From: Arthrobacter alpinus
Lineage (GTDB): Bacteria > Actinomycetota > Actinomycetes > Actinomycetales > Micrococcaceae
Assembly (NCBI RefSeq): GCF_001445575.1
Contig: NZ_CP013200.1
Coordinates: forward strand, 930,001 to 994,000
Direction: 5' to 3'
DNA length: 64,000 nt
How positions within the stretch are numbered: position 1 is the first letter of the stretch; each line of letters opens with the position of its first letter. The notes beneath the pieces are model-generated. The model made no database searches. It saw only the letters and a program-made list of their open reading frames with translations, and was not told the origin of the DNA. The position numbers and the translations under genes are program-made. Of the stretch, positions 1 to 8,561 are shown piece by piece.

Positions 1-409
1 TTTTGTCGGTCAGCTCAAGGGCGGCCTCGGTGAACGCTTCGGGGGTGAATCCGCCGCTCAGATCCATGGCCCACGGGCGGGTTCCGGCGAACAGGCTGCG
101 CACCAGAACTTGCAGCCCGGCCACGTAATTCATGGGTAGCGCGAGTAGCCACTGACCCTCGCCGGACAGCGCCATGGCCGTGCCCACGGACGACGCCGCC
201 AGCGCCTCAACACTGAGCATGGTCCGCTTGGGTGTGCCCGTGCTCCCCGAGGTAAGTACGACGGCGGCAATCTCGGTTTCGCTTCCTTCGGCGAGTCCCA
301 GCTCGCTTTGGGGGATGAGCGTGAAGCTGCCGTCAGGGGCGATCTGGACTGCGGGGCCCTCGCCGTGCAGTGCGTCGGAGAGTGCCTTGAGCAGGGGTTC
401 GAGGTTCAT
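1..409 (-). CDS. menE: o-succinylbenzoate-CoA ligase MenE (partial, N-terminal part)
   Basis: Reverse-strand reading from the ATG at 407-409 runs off the left edge, so only about 136 N-terminal residues are present. The frame contains the AMP-binding P-loop TSGSTGTPKRT, typical of acyl-adenylate ligases. MenE activates o-succinylbenzoate with ATP and CoA in menaquinone synthesis, just before MenB. The start is 28 bp downstream of the menB stop on the same strand, which fits a menB-menE operon and supports MenE over other acyl-CoA ligases. The rest of the gene lies outside the window. Confidence 0.85.
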   Translation of the reverse strand, partial: MNLEPLLKALSDALHGEGPAVQIAPDGSFTLIPQSELGLAEGSETEIAAVVLTSGSTGTPKRTMLSVEALAASSVGTAMALSGEGQWLLALPMNYVAGLQVLVRSLFAGTRPWAMDLSGGFTPEAFTEAALELTDK

Positions 410-437
410 GTGCGCCTGTTTTTAGAGGGTGGAGGGA

Positions 438-1391
438 TTAGAAGTAGTAAGGGAAGGAAGACCAGTCGGGGTCGCGTTTTTCCAAGAACGCTTCCTTGCC
501 CTCCACGGCCTCGTCCGTCATATAGGCCATGCGGGTGGCCTCGCCGGCGAAGACCTGCTGGCCTGCCAGGCCGTCGTCAGCCATATTGAAGGCGAATTTG
601 AGCATGCGGATGGCCTGCGGGGATTGGCGGGCAATGTCTGCCGCGTATTCCAGGGCCACGTTTTCCAGATCCTGGTGGGCTACCGCCTCGTTGACGGCGC
701 CCATGGTGACCATGTCATCTGCGGAGTATTCGCGGGCCAGGAAGAAGATTGCGCGGGCGTTCTTCTGCCCGATCTGGCGGGCCAGCAGCGCCGAGCCGTA
801 TCCGGCGTCGAAGCTTCCCACAGTGGCGTCAGTCTGCTTGAACTTGCCGTGTTCGCGGGAGGCGATGGTGAGGTCCGAGACCACGTGGAGGGAGTGTCCG
901 CCGCCGGCTGCCCAGCCGTTGACCACGGCGATGACCACTTTGGGCATGGTGCGCATGAGGCGCTGGACCTCAAGAATGTGGAGGCGTCCGGCGCGGGCCG
1001 GGTCAATGGTTTCCTTGGTTTCGCCCTCTGCGTACCGGTAGCCGTCGCGGCCGCGGATGCGCTGATCGCCGCCGGAGCAGAAGGAGTGGCCGCCGTCTTT
1101 AGGGGAGGGGCCGTTGCCAGTCAAAAGAACGGTTGCGACGTCCGGGGTCATGCGGGCGTGGTCCATGGCGCGGTACAGCTCGTCGACCGTGCCGGGGCGG
1201 AACGCATTGCGTACCTCTGGGCGGTTGAAGGCGATGCGGACGGTGGGGAGGTCCTTGATGATCTCACCGTCTTCGCTGCGTTCCACCTGGCGGTGGTAGG
1301 TCATGTCAGTGAAGTCGAAGCCCTCAACCACGCGCCAGCGGGTGGGATCGAAGATGTCAGATACCTGGGGAGGAAGATTCGTTGCGTTCAC
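438..1391 (-). CDS. menB: 1,4-dihydroxy-2-naphthoyl-CoA synthase MenB
   Basis: Crotonase-fold enzyme that closes the second ring of o-succinylbenzoyl-CoA in menaquinone synthesis. Visible motifs include VSDIFDPTRW near the N-terminus, the oxyanion-loop region GGGHSLHVVSDLTIAS, and the MenB-type segments GSFDAGYGS and MGAVNEAV. I chose the GTG at 1389-1391 (317 aa, the usual actinobacterial MenB length). The longer reading from 1538 would overlap the upstream VOC gene and adds residues unlike the family. There is no strong Shine-Dalgarno before this GTG, so the exact start is moderately certain. It is followed by menE. Confidence 0.93.
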   Translation of the reverse strand: MNATNLPPQVSDIFDPTRWRVVEGFDFTDMTYHRQVERSEDGEIIKDLPTVRIAFNRPEVRNAFRPGTVDELYRAMDHARMTPDVATVLLTGNGPSPKDGGHSFCSGGDQRIRGRDGYRYAEGETKETIDPARAGRLHILEVQRLMRTMPKVVIAVVNGWAAGGGHSLHVVSDLTIASREHGKFKQTDATVGSFDAGYGSALLARQIGQKNARAIFFLAREYSADDMVTMGAVNEAVAHQDLENVALEYAADIARQSPQAIRMLKFAFNMADDGLAGQQVFAGEATRMAYMTDEAVEGKEAFLEKRDPDWSSFPYYF

Positions 1392-1449
1392 GCTAACGAT
1401 CTTAGCTGGCAGGGTGAGCTGGGGCGCAGTGGGCGTCCTGCTGCGCTCA

Positions 1450-1884
1450 CTAACTGATGCAGAATTCGTTGCCTTCGGGGTCTGCCATGGTGAACCACGA
1501 ATGCGGTCCTTGACTGGCTTCCCAGAGGAATGTGGCACCGCGGGCTTCCAAGTTCGTGCGAACCGTCATTTTGTCGTCATCTCTGAGCCGGACGTCCCAA
1601 TGAATGCGGTTCTTGCCTAGCTTTTCCTGATCGCTGCGCTGGAACAAGATGCGCGGTTGCCCGTTATTTGTGTCCGAGCCTGCAATGATTGCTTGCCCAT
1701 CAGACCAGACTAAAACCCCATTGTGGAGCGTGGTTTGCTCCTCGGTGGCGAAACCCTTGGCGATCATGGAGCGGATGAAAGCCTCATCGGAGGGTTCCAC
1801 CTGCCAGCCCATGGTTTCTGCCCACCAATCGGCAAGAACATGCGGATTGTGGCAATCAACCACTATTTGGAGTGAGTAGCTCAT
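1450..1884 (-). CDS. VOC-family (glyoxalase/bleomycin-resistance-like) protein
   Basis: 144 aa from the ATG at 1882-1884. It begins SYSLQIVVDCHNPHVLADWW and ends with WFTMADPEGNEFCIS, the C-terminal DPEGNEFC signature of vicinal-oxygen-chelate proteins of the glyoxalase-like subgroup. The fold normally binds a divalent metal and acts on small electrophiles or simply binds ligands; the substrate here cannot be inferred. In-frame ATGs upstream (1920 and 1938) exist but the added residues look non-conserved. It lies 58 bp upstream of menB on the same strand and could be co-transcribed, with no obvious functional link. Confidence 0.8.
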   Translation of the reverse strand: MSYSLQIVVDCHNPHVLADWWAETMGWQVEPSDEAFIRSMIAKGFATEEQTTLHNGVLVWSDGQAIIAGSDTNNGQPRILFQRSDQEKLGKNRIHWDVRLRDDDKMTVRTNLEARGATFLWEASQGPHSWFTMADPEGNEFCIS

Positions 1885-1929
1885 GGGGAAAGTCTGCCGG
1901 TTCAGGCGCTGGGCGTCCATTATTTGGTT

Positions 1930-2055
1930 TATACGCAATTCCGGGGGCTGGTCCTGCGTATAGCCAAAGTGGACTTAACTTATACGCACGCCACGCCCGG
2001 CCCACTTGCGGTGCAGTCACTCTGCCGCAACGCCAGTGGGTCCCGGCTGCGTATA
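1930..2055. repeat. Cluster of four TATACGCA/TGCGTATA octamers in alternating orientation
   Basis: The octamer TATACGCA occurs at 1930-1937 and 1981-1988, and its reverse complement at 1955-1962 and 2048-2055. This gives four copies in 126 bp, alternating in direction, in the gap between the VOC gene and the DoxX terminator. Each neighbouring pair can form a stem or act as a spaced dyad. The role is unknown; protein-binding sites or a REP-like element are possible. Confidence 0.5.
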
Positions 2056-2063
2056 AACAAAGA

Positions 2064-2095
2064 AGGCGCACGGCTCCTGATGGAGCCGTGCGCCT
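2064..2095 (-). terminator. Rho-independent terminator for the DoxX gene
   Basis: A perfect 14-bp stem (2064-2077 with 2082-2095) with a 4-nt loop. Read on the minus strand it is followed by TTCTTTGTTTAT, a U-rich tract. It begins 20 bp downstream of the DoxX stop codon at 2115. Confidence 0.85.
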
Positions 2096-2114
2096 CAATT
2101 ACTTCAGGGGGAGG

Positions 2115-2549
2115 TTATGCCAGTACGCGCAACTTGGACGTGGAGCGGCCAAACAGGGCATTGTCCACCGACAGCTTGCCGGGGCCAACCAAGGCAACTG
2201 CCAGGGCTGATGCGCCCAAGAGCAGTACCAGCTCGTAGCCGCCACCTTCAACGAATACGCCCGCGGAGGCGTGGACCAGAATGATGGCGCCGAGCATGTT
2301 TAGTGTCAGCAGTGCTGCGAACGGGCGCGTTGCCAGACCCAAGATCAGGGCGATGCCACCCACCAGTTCCAGTGTTGCAATAATCGGTGCGATCACGTCA
2401 GCGGCAGGGACGCCCATCTGGGCAAATGCGCCCTGGGTTCCGACGATGGTGAATTCGTTGTACTTCTGCCAGCCGTGGGCTGCGAAGAGGAAGCCAACCA
2501 CAATGCGAAGGATGGTTCGGGCGGCTGTATTCAAGGCAAGGTTGTTCAT
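2115..2549 (-). CDS. DoxX family integral membrane protein
   Basis: 144 aa, with four predicted transmembrane helices and the DoxX features RIVVGFLFAAHGWQKY near the N-terminus and LELVGGIALILGLATR in the middle. DoxX proteins are small membrane proteins; some act in thiol redox balance with superoxide dismutase in mycobacteria, others in quinone or thiosulfate metabolism. The exact role here is unknown. The gene stands alone: it has its own hairpin terminator downstream, and a 14-bp palindrome (2616-2629) in its promoter region that suggests control by a dimeric regulator. Confidence 0.85.
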   Translation of the reverse strand: MNNLALNTAARTILRIVVGFLFAAHGWQKYNEFTIVGTQGAFAQMGVPAADVIAPIIATLELVGGIALILGLATRPFAALLTLNMLGAIILVHASAGVFVEGGGYELVLLLGASALAVALVGPGKLSVDNALFGRSTSKLRVLA

Positions 2550-2615
2550 AGGATTCTCAACGTCTCTTTGGGGTCATGGGGCAGGCCTTCTGGATGAAGC
2601 GCCGAGCATCAAATA

Positions 2616-2629
2616 ATTGAAGCTTCAAT
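2616..2629. promoter_or_regulatory. Palindromic operator-like site upstream of the DoxX gene
   Basis: ATTGAAGCTTCAAT is a perfect 14-bp palindrome, 67 bp upstream of the DoxX start. Palindromes of the TTGAAGCTTCAA type are commonly bound by MarR-family regulators. No MarR gene is in the window, so the regulator would have to be encoded elsewhere. Confidence 0.5.
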
Positions 2630-2733
2630 AAAATCATGCCACGGAATAAGTTGATGTGTCAATCAAAGGGTGTTGGGTGGCCCCGTCGGTGGTTAGGCGA
2701 AGCCTTCGTGCTGGTATCCGATAGTGTTTTTTT

Positions 2734-3342
2734 ATGAGCCAGATCGCACCCGTCACCCTCCGCGGTAAATATGTCACCCTCGAGCCACTGAGCCTGGACC
2801 ATCACGATGACCTGGTTGCCGCGGCGTCCGACGGCGAACTGTGGAACCTTTGGTACACCACAGTGCCGCGTCCCGAGAACATGCGCGCAAACATTGAGAC
2901 ACGCTTGGCCGCGCATGAGGCTGGAACTGAGATGTCGTTCACTGCGCGGCACAATGATCCCGTATCGGGGGAGCCGGGCAAGGTGATGGGGTTGACCAGT
3001 TACTACGCCATCGACCTCAATGTTCCCCGGCTCGCAATTGGTGCAACGTGGAATGCACTCAGTGCGCAGGGCACGGGAACCAATCCGGACAGCAAAAAGC
3101 TCCTACTGCAGTACGCGTTTGAGACGCTTGGCTGCGAGGTCGTTGAATTTCACACGCATTGGATGAATACCCAATCGCGGGAGGCTATTGCCCGCCTCGG
3201 CGCCAAACAGGACGGCATCTTGCGAGCTCACAGACGTCTGGCGGACGGATCACTGCGAGACACTGTGGTCTTCTCCATCCTGGCCGCCGAATGGCCGCAA
3301 GTCCGGAACGGGCTCGACTTCCGCCTCGCCAAAAAGCGCTGA
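2734..3342 (+). CDS. GNAT family N-acetyltransferase (RimJ/RimL-like)
   Basis: 202 aa. It starts with the RimJ/RimL-type opening VTLRGKYVTLEPLSLDHHDD and contains IGATWNALSAQGTGTNPDSK, which corresponds to the acetyl-CoA-binding strand and loop, followed by LLLQYAFETLGCEVVEFHTH and SREAIARLGAKQDGILR, the usual C-terminal GNAT pattern. The likely reaction is transfer of an acetyl group from acetyl-CoA to a protein N-terminus or a small amine; the substrate is unknown. Its TGA stop is one base before the ATG of the next gene, which indicates translational coupling with the phosphatase. Confidence 0.88.
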   Translation: MSQIAPVTLRGKYVTLEPLSLDHHDDLVAAASDGELWNLWYTTVPRPENMRANIETRLAAHEAGTEMSFTARHNDPVSGEPGKVMGLTSYYAIDLNVPRLAIGATWNALSAQGTGTNPDSKKLLLQYAFETLGCEVVEFHTHWMNTQSREAIARLGAKQDGILRAHRRLADGSLRDTVVFSILAAEWPQVRNGLDFRLAKKR

Positions 3343-3343
3343 C

Positions 3344-4048
3344 ATGGAGTCCTTCGATCCAGCCGCCGCGCAGTGGGACGGCGCCGTCAACGCTCGCCAT
3401 CTCGCCGGCGACATCTACCGGATGGGTCGCAGCGAGTGGCTCACCGAACGTGGCTGGCAACAGCTCAGCGACGACGGCGTGCGCACCGTCATCGATCTGC
3501 GGAACCCTAGCGAGCGCAAGCGCAGGCCTACCGACCCGGTGGTGAGTGAGGCGGCGATGGTGGGGTTCGACGTCGTACATTCACCCACGGAAGACCCAGA
3601 CGATCCTATGTATCAGGAACTGTTCCACCCCTACATGAACCATCCGCGGCTCTATGCGGACATTGTGCGACTTTTCCCCCTGCAGGTGGCTAGAGTCTTC
3701 AAGGAATTGGCGGTGGCACAGGGGAAAGTGGTGATCCACTGTTCGGCCGGGCGGGATCGGACCGGGCTGATTGCCACGTTGCTGCTGACGTTGCTCGGGC
3801 AGGAGGAGCGGGCCGTGCCCCAGGATGAACTGGCGGCGCGCGGCATCAACGAATGGCACCGAGTCTCGCCCGTGAAGCACCCCTATGAGCGGCATCTTGA
3901 GGAGCTGGAGCTGGCGGACGTGGTGAGGGGGCGTGGCCAAGCGTTGCAAGCATTCGCCGAAACCATGGATGTGCGGAATTTCCTGCTGGACAATGGGGTC
4001 AGCGCAGCCGAGATCGACGCCGTGATCGCGCGGAGCCGCTCGTCATGA
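3344..4048 (+). CDS. Tyrosine/dual-specificity protein phosphatase
   Basis: 234 aa from the ATG at 3344. Residues 132-141 read HCSAGRDRTG, the CX5R phosphatase loop with nucleophile Cys133 and Arg139. The N-terminal part contains RMGRSEWLTERGW and VRTVIDLRNPSERKR, as in bacterial Tyr/Ser phosphatases of the MptpB-like group, which can act on phosphoproteins or phosphoinositides. There is no signal peptide, so it is probably cytoplasmic. An upstream in-frame start at 3188 exists but lies inside the preceding acetyltransferase gene; the ATG one base after that gene's stop is the natural coupled start. Confidence 0.87.
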   Translation: MESFDPAAAQWDGAVNARHLAGDIYRMGRSEWLTERGWQQLSDDGVRTVIDLRNPSERKRRPTDPVVSEAAMVGFDVVHSPTEDPDDPMYQELFHPYMNHPRLYADIVRLFPLQVARVFKELAVAQGKVVIHCSAGRDRTGLIATLLLTLLGQEERAVPQDELAARGINEWHRVSPVKHPYERHLEELELADVVRGRGQALQAFAETMDVRNFLLDNGVSAAEIDAVIARSRSS

Positions 4049-4087
4049 TGGCAGAGGAAGACCCGGATCTCTTCTAGACTGATCCGC

Positions 4088-4771
4088 ATGCATAAACCCC
4101 AAGCCACAAAATCTGCCGCCAGCAACTCCAAGAAGATGAGATTTCTTGTGATCGCATTGATCGTTGCGATGGTCGCGGTTATTGGCGGAGGCACAGTGAT
4201 GGGGCTGATGATGGGGGACAGCAGCGACGCGGAGACGTCGGCTGCCGCGGCTGCGCCGGCTCCTGCCGCGGCACAGAACCGTGAATGGACCGGCACGCTG
4301 GAGTTCAACGGGGCCGAGATGAACGTGAGACTCTTTGGCGATAAGGCCCCGCAGGCAGTGGCATCGTTCCTGCACCTGGCGGAGAAGGACTTCTTTGCCG
4401 GAACCAAGTGCCACCGACTCACCACGGGCGGCTTCGACATCCTCCAGTGCGGCGATCCCACGGGCACCGGCACGGGCGGTCCGGGCTACGAGTTTGGCCC
4501 CATTGAAAATGCGCCGACTGACAATGTCTACCCGCGCGGCACGCTCGCCATGGCGCGTACGAGTGACCCGAATAGCAACGGCAGCCAGTTCTTCATTGTT
4601 TACGGCGACACGAGCATTGGGCGGGACGCGGCTGGCGGCTACACCGTCTTCGGCGAGATTACCGGTGGCCTTGACGCAGTGGAAAAGGTTGCCGGGCAGG
4701 GAACTTCCGACGGCGGCCAGGACGGACCGCCTGCAGCTCCCGCCGTTCTGGGTGCTGCGCGCTTCCAGTAG
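4088..4771 (+). CDS. Membrane-anchored peptidyl-prolyl cis-trans isomerase (cyclophilin type)
   Basis: 227 aa. A short basic N-terminus is followed by one transmembrane helix (about residues 18-42) and an Ala/Pro linker, then a cyclophilin domain (about 60-227). Cyclophilin landmarks are KCHRLTTGGFDILQCGDPTG, GTLAMARTSDPNSNGSQFFI and YTVFGEITGGLDAVE. The usual FHR of the active site is CHR here. The domain is predicted to lie outside the membrane, where it would help fold exported proteins. It follows the phosphatase by 39 bp on the same strand. Confidence 0.9.
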   Translation: MHKPQATKSAASNSKKMRFLVIALIVAMVAVIGGGTVMGLMMGDSSDAETSAAAAAPAPAAAQNREWTGTLEFNGAEMNVRLFGDKAPQAVASFLHLAEKDFFAGTKCHRLTTGGFDILQCGDPTGTGTGGPGYEFGPIENAPTDNVYPRGTLAMARTSDPNSNGSQFFIVYGDTSIGRDAAGGYTVFGEITGGLDAVEKVAGQGTSDGGQDGPPAAPAVLGAARFQ

Positions 4772-4815
4772 CTTATTTCTTCGGTGCCGCTTTGTGAGCC
4801 TTCTTTAGTGCCGCT

Positions 4816-5331
4816 TTAGCTGGGTAGACCGGCCCCTACCAGCGAGGTGCGCTCTGGGGTTGATGCCGCCGAGACGGGCTGGAGCTTGCTGGAGAGTTCC
4901 TCATTGAACACGAAGTATCTGTAGGCGAGGAACCGGAAGATGGTGCCAAGGATCAGGCCGATCACGCCACCGGCAATGAAGTCCGCGGTGAAAGAGGTAA
5001 ATCCCAAAACATAGCGGGAGATGATCTGGCAGGCCAGCACAATGCCTAGACCCAACACGTTCATGCCCAGGAAGAGGGAGAACTCTTTCCAAACGCGCTC
5101 CGATCGGCGGTGGCGAAAGGTCCAGTAGCGGTTGGCGAACCAGGCGAAGATCGTGGCAATCACGGTGGAAACGACGCGGGCCTTGATGGTGCTCTCAGAC
5201 ATGGGGCCGTGCCACAGAAGAATGTAGAAACCGTTGTCGATAAACCAGCCTAGGCCGCCCACGGCGCCAAACTTCAGTACTTCGCGCCAGAGCGAAGCCA
5301 CCAGATTCATGATCTTCTCGGTGCTGTTCAT
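4816..5331 (-). CDS. GtrA family membrane protein
   Basis: 171 aa from the ATG at 5329-5331, which follows a good ribosome site (GGAAGG) on the minus strand. The protein has four predicted helices and the GtrA features LKFGAVGGLGWFIDNGFYILL, ANRYWTFRHRR and RFLAYRYFVF. GtrA-like proteins are small membrane proteins thought to help move lipid-linked sugars across the membrane or to modify cell-envelope polysaccharides. No glycosyltransferase partner is adjacent. It is convergent with the cyclophilin gene. Confidence 0.87.
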   Translation of the reverse strand: MNSTEKIMNLVASLWREVLKFGAVGGLGWFIDNGFYILLWHGPMSESTIKARVVSTVIATIFAWFANRYWTFRHRRSERVWKEFSLFLGMNVLGLGIVLACQIISRYVLGFTSFTADFIAGGVIGLILGTIFRFLAYRYFVFNEELSSKLQPVSAASTPERTSLVGAGLPS

Positions 5332-5567
5332 GAGACCTTCCAAAAAAACGAAGAAGTATGAGGCTGCCCCAGCCGCCAATGTTATGGATCACAATCTAAC
5401 AGCGGCAGCTGGAAAAACGCTCCAAATGAAGCGCCCGGTAAATATGTGACATGGGACACCCATAAGGGGCTGGCGCTTCTCTGCCCGTTCGTCCCGCCGG
5501 CAGCGATGTCAGAGCGTCCTCCTACACTCAGGATTAACAAAACGAACTCGAGTTGGGGGTGTGAAGC

Positions 5568-5999
5568 ATGGCAGTTCCGCAAGACGCTCGTGACATGGTC
5601 ATCTGCGTGCCTCCGCGACACTGGTTGATTCCGCCCGGGGATCCCGATGCTCAAGCAGGCCCCGGCGCGCCTGAGCGTGTGTGGAATGAGACCGAAACGC
5701 AGCAGCTTCTGGACCTGTTCCGAGAGGGACAGAAGCTGACCGAGATAGGGGAGGTCCTTAAAATTGACGAACGGGATGTAGTTGTTCGGTTGCTTCGGAT
5801 CCTTATGAATGCCCATGGCATCCTAGATGATGAAGTGTTGGCGTTCCGCTCCGGTGAGGCCTACTCCCGTGACGATCAGATCCGCCTGCGGGCTATGCAC
5901 GCTGACGGCTGCTCGTTGGCGGAAATTTCTCAGGCGTTGGGCCGTTCGCAACTAGGTGCTGGCTGGAAGCTGTTGTCCATGGGGCTGCCGGCCCGCTAA
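5568..5999 (+). CDS. Hypothetical protein with two helix-turn-helix-like segments
   Basis: 143 aa. I do not recognise a named family. Two related segments are visible: residues about 39-80 (WNETETQQLLDLFREGQKL then TEIGEVLKIDERDVVVRLL) and about 98-137 (YSRDDQIRLRAMHADGCSLAEIS then QALGRSQLGAGWKL). Both look like three-helix, Myb/SANT- or resolvase-like DNA-binding modules. GGGGGT about 8 nt upstream of the ATG may serve as ribosome site. It is probably a small cytoplasmic DNA-binding protein, but that is inference. Confidence 0.7.
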   Translation: MAVPQDARDMVICVPPRHWLIPPGDPDAQAGPGAPERVWNETETQQLLDLFREGQKLTEIGEVLKIDERDVVVRLLRILMNAHGILDDEVLAFRSGEAYSRDDQIRLRAMHADGCSLAEISQALGRSQLGAGWKLLSMGLPAR

Positions 6000-6130
6000 C
6001 CGGTGAGCCTTGGAGGAGGGCTGCTGGATATGGCCGGAGTTGCTCTCCTTGCCACGGCCCGAAGACTGGGGAAATCGAGTACCTTGTAGATACCGGCAGG
6101 CTGCCTGAAATTCCAACGACTCGAGGAACT

Positions 6131-8491
6131 TTGCGTCTCCCCCAGAAATTCAAGAACTGGCTCTTCAACGCCCCCGGGGTCGCGGATACGGCAACACACA
6201 GCGGGCTGGTTGCCCGCGCCGAAGCTCGGGCTGCCGCCTTGACTGAGGAGCAAGCCGGGGATCTCCTGCAACAGCTCCCCGACAGCGCCACATGGGGCGA
6301 TGCTGAGCTGGAAAACTACCTCGCCGTTGCCAAGGTTTTCGTCCAGAACAGCCTCGGCATGGCACTTTTTGACACGCAATTGCTTGCAGCCGCCACCATG
6401 GTGCGCGGCATCGTGGTGGAATTGGACACCGGTGAAGGCAAAACTATGGTGGGTGCCCTGGTTGCCGGCGCGCATGCGCTACGCGGGCGCCGCGTGCACG
6501 TCCTGACGGTCAATGACTACCTGGCTCAGCGCGATGCCGCCTGGATGAAGCCCTTCTTCGAGCAACTTGGCGTGGAAGTGGCCTCGGTGACCGAAGCCAT
6601 GGAACCGCAGAACCGCCGGCAGGCCTATGAAGCTGACATTGTGTACGTCTCTGTCAACGAGCTGGGCTTCGATGTACTGCGCGACCGCACGTGCACCGAA
6701 CCGGAGCAAACCACCTTGCAGCCTTTTGATGTGTGCATTGTGGATGAGATCGACTCCGTTCTGGTGGATGAGGCCACCCTTCCGCTGGTTTTGGCGGGCC
6801 GAGCGCGCAGCGAGCTGCAATCCGTGGATGTGGCGGACTTCGTCAAGGCGCTACGCCCCGGCGTCGACTTCACCGTTGAACTGGACAAGCGGAACGTTTC
6901 ACTCACCGATGCGGGGCTGGCCGAAGTGGAGGTGAGGTGGCCCGGCGTCGAACTTTATTCGACGGCGGGGACCCCGTTGTTCTCTTCCATCAACACGGCT
7001 CTGCACGCCCAGGTCTTGCTGCATCGCGACGTTGACTACATTGTGCGTGACGGAAAAGCTGAGATTGTCTCCGATTCCCGCGGCCGGGTGGCTGCGTTGC
7101 AGCGCTGGCCCGATGGCTTGCAGGCGGCCGTGGAAACCAAGGAAGGGTTACACACAACCGAGCAGGGAGAGGTTCTGGACCAGCTGTTGGTGCGGGATCT
7201 CATCAAAAGTTTTGCCACCGTCACGGGCATGAGCGGGACCGCCGTGGCCGTTGCGGAATACCTGCGCACGCATTACGAGCTCGACGCCGGCCGCGTGGAC
7301 TCCCATACGCCGTGCATCCGTGCGGACCGGGCGGAGAAGATTTACGCCACGGCTGCCCAACGTGATGCCGCCGTGGTTGAGGCAGTGAAAGTTGCTCACG
7401 CCACGGGCCAGCCGGTGCTGCTGGGCACCCATGACGTGGCGACATCCGAGCGTTTTGTGCAGCTTCTGGAGGTTGCGGGCATCGAATGCCAAGTCCTCAA
7501 CGCCCGCAATGACAGCCTCGAAGCGCAGGTCATTGCCCAGGCCGGGCGCCGGGGGAGCGTCACTGTCTCTACGCAGATGGCGGGCCGTGGCACCGACATT
7601 CTTTTGGGCGGGAGTCCTGCAGACCCTGCCGAGCACGCCGAGGTGGCCGCGCTGGGCGGGCTGCTGGTCATTATTGTGGCCCGCTTTTATTCGCCGCGTC
7701 TAGATGCACAGCTACGGGGCCGGGCCGGACGGCAGGGCGATCCGGGTGCCAGTATCATCTTCTCCAGCATGGAAGACCCGGCCGCTAACGGGCAAGAAGC
7801 GCACGGCCTGGAACTCACCAATACGGTGGCCCAGGAAGCGGACGGGGACGGGCTGGTCACCCGGCCAGGCGTGTCCGCGCTCCTGGACAAGGCGCAACGG
7901 CTCGCCGAGGCCGAACGCTTCACCACACAGCAAAACTCGTGGAAGTACAACGAGCTGATCGCCTATCAGCGCAGGGTGGTGATGGCGGACCGTGAGACGT
8001 TCCTCAACGACAGGGATGCGGCGCTTTACGCGTTGGCGGAACGTGCCTACGGTGACAGTGCCAGTGCTGACTCCACTGCTGACGGCGGCGGTGACCGTCT
8101 GGAACAACTGCGCAGCGCACTCGGTGAAACGGAGCTGGCTCGCCTGTGCAGGGCCGTCATGCTTTTTGAACTCGATGCGCAATGGAGTGACCACTTGGCG
8201 CAGCTCTCGGAGCAACGGGCCGCCATCCACTTGCGCGCGCTGGGCAGGCAGAACCCGTTGGATGAATTCCGCCGCGAGACCATCAGGACTTTTGAAGGCT
8301 TTCTCGAAGACGCCCGCGCACATGCTCTAGAAACTGTGGAATCCCTAGAGGTCATTGACGGCCATGTAGACCTCGATGCAGCAGGCATTCGCAGCGGATC
8401 CGCCACATGGACCTACGTTGTCGATGAGAATCCGTTTGGAAACCAAACGGACCAGATTGTGAAATGGCTCCTGAAAAAGATGGGGAAATAG
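6131..8491 (+). CDS. secA2: Accessory Sec translocase ATPase SecA2
   Basis: 786 aa from a TTG start with GAGGAA just upstream. SecA motor motifs are present: Walker A DTGEGKT near residue 98, VHVLTVNDYLAQRDAAWM, DEA-box-like DEIDSVLVDEATLPL near 205, GRGTDILLGG, and LRGRAGRQGDPG. It is shorter than housekeeping SecA (about 900 aa) and lacks the C-terminal zinc-binding tail, as in mycobacterial SecA2 (about 800 aa). SecA2 helps export a small set of proteins, usually through the normal SecYEG channel. No accessory SecY2 or Asp genes are nearby. Confidence 0.93.
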   Translation: MRLPQKFKNWLFNAPGVADTATHSGLVARAEARAAALTEEQAGDLLQQLPDSATWGDAELENYLAVAKVFVQNSLGMALFDTQLLAAATMVRGIVVELDTGEGKTMVGALVAGAHALRGRRVHVLTVNDYLAQRDAAWMKPFFEQLGVEVASVTEAMEPQNRRQAYEADIVYVSVNELGFDVLRDRTCTEPEQTTLQPFDVCIVDEIDSVLVDEATLPLVLAGRARSELQSVDVADFVKALRPGVDFTVELDKRNVSLTDAGLAEVEVRWPGVELYSTAGTPLFSSINTALHAQVLLHRDVDYIVRDGKAEIVSDSRGRVAALQRWPDGLQAAVETKEGLHTTEQGEVLDQLLVRDLIKSFATVTGMSGTAVAVAEYLRTHYELDAGRVDSHTPCIRADRAEKIYATAAQRDAAVVEAVKVAHATGQPVLLGTHDVATSERFVQLLEVAGIECQVLNARNDSLEAQVIAQAGRRGSVTVSTQMAGRGTDILLGGSPADPAEHAEVAALGGLLVIIVARFYSPRLDAQLRGRAGRQGDPGASIIFSSMEDPAANGQEAHGLELTNTVAQEADGDGLVTRPGVSALLDKAQRLAEAERFTTQQNSWKYNELIAYQRRVVMADRETFLNDRDAALYALAERAYGDSASADSTADGGGDRLEQLRSALGETELARLCRAVMLFELDAQWSDHLAQLSEQRAAIHLRALGRQNPLDEFRRETIRTFEGFLEDARAHALETVESLEVIDGHVDLDAAGIRSGSATWTYVVDENPFGNQTDQIVKWLLKKMGK

Positions 8492-8561
8492 CTTTCCAGT
8501 CCCGCCCAATGCGCGAATACTGGTGAGCAACCGGGCAATATTAGCCAGAGAGACGGGCACC

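Noticed and set aside
1392..1538. Longer MenB with start at 1538
   Set aside because: It would overlap the VOC gene by about 90 bp and the extra residues do not resemble MenB proteins.
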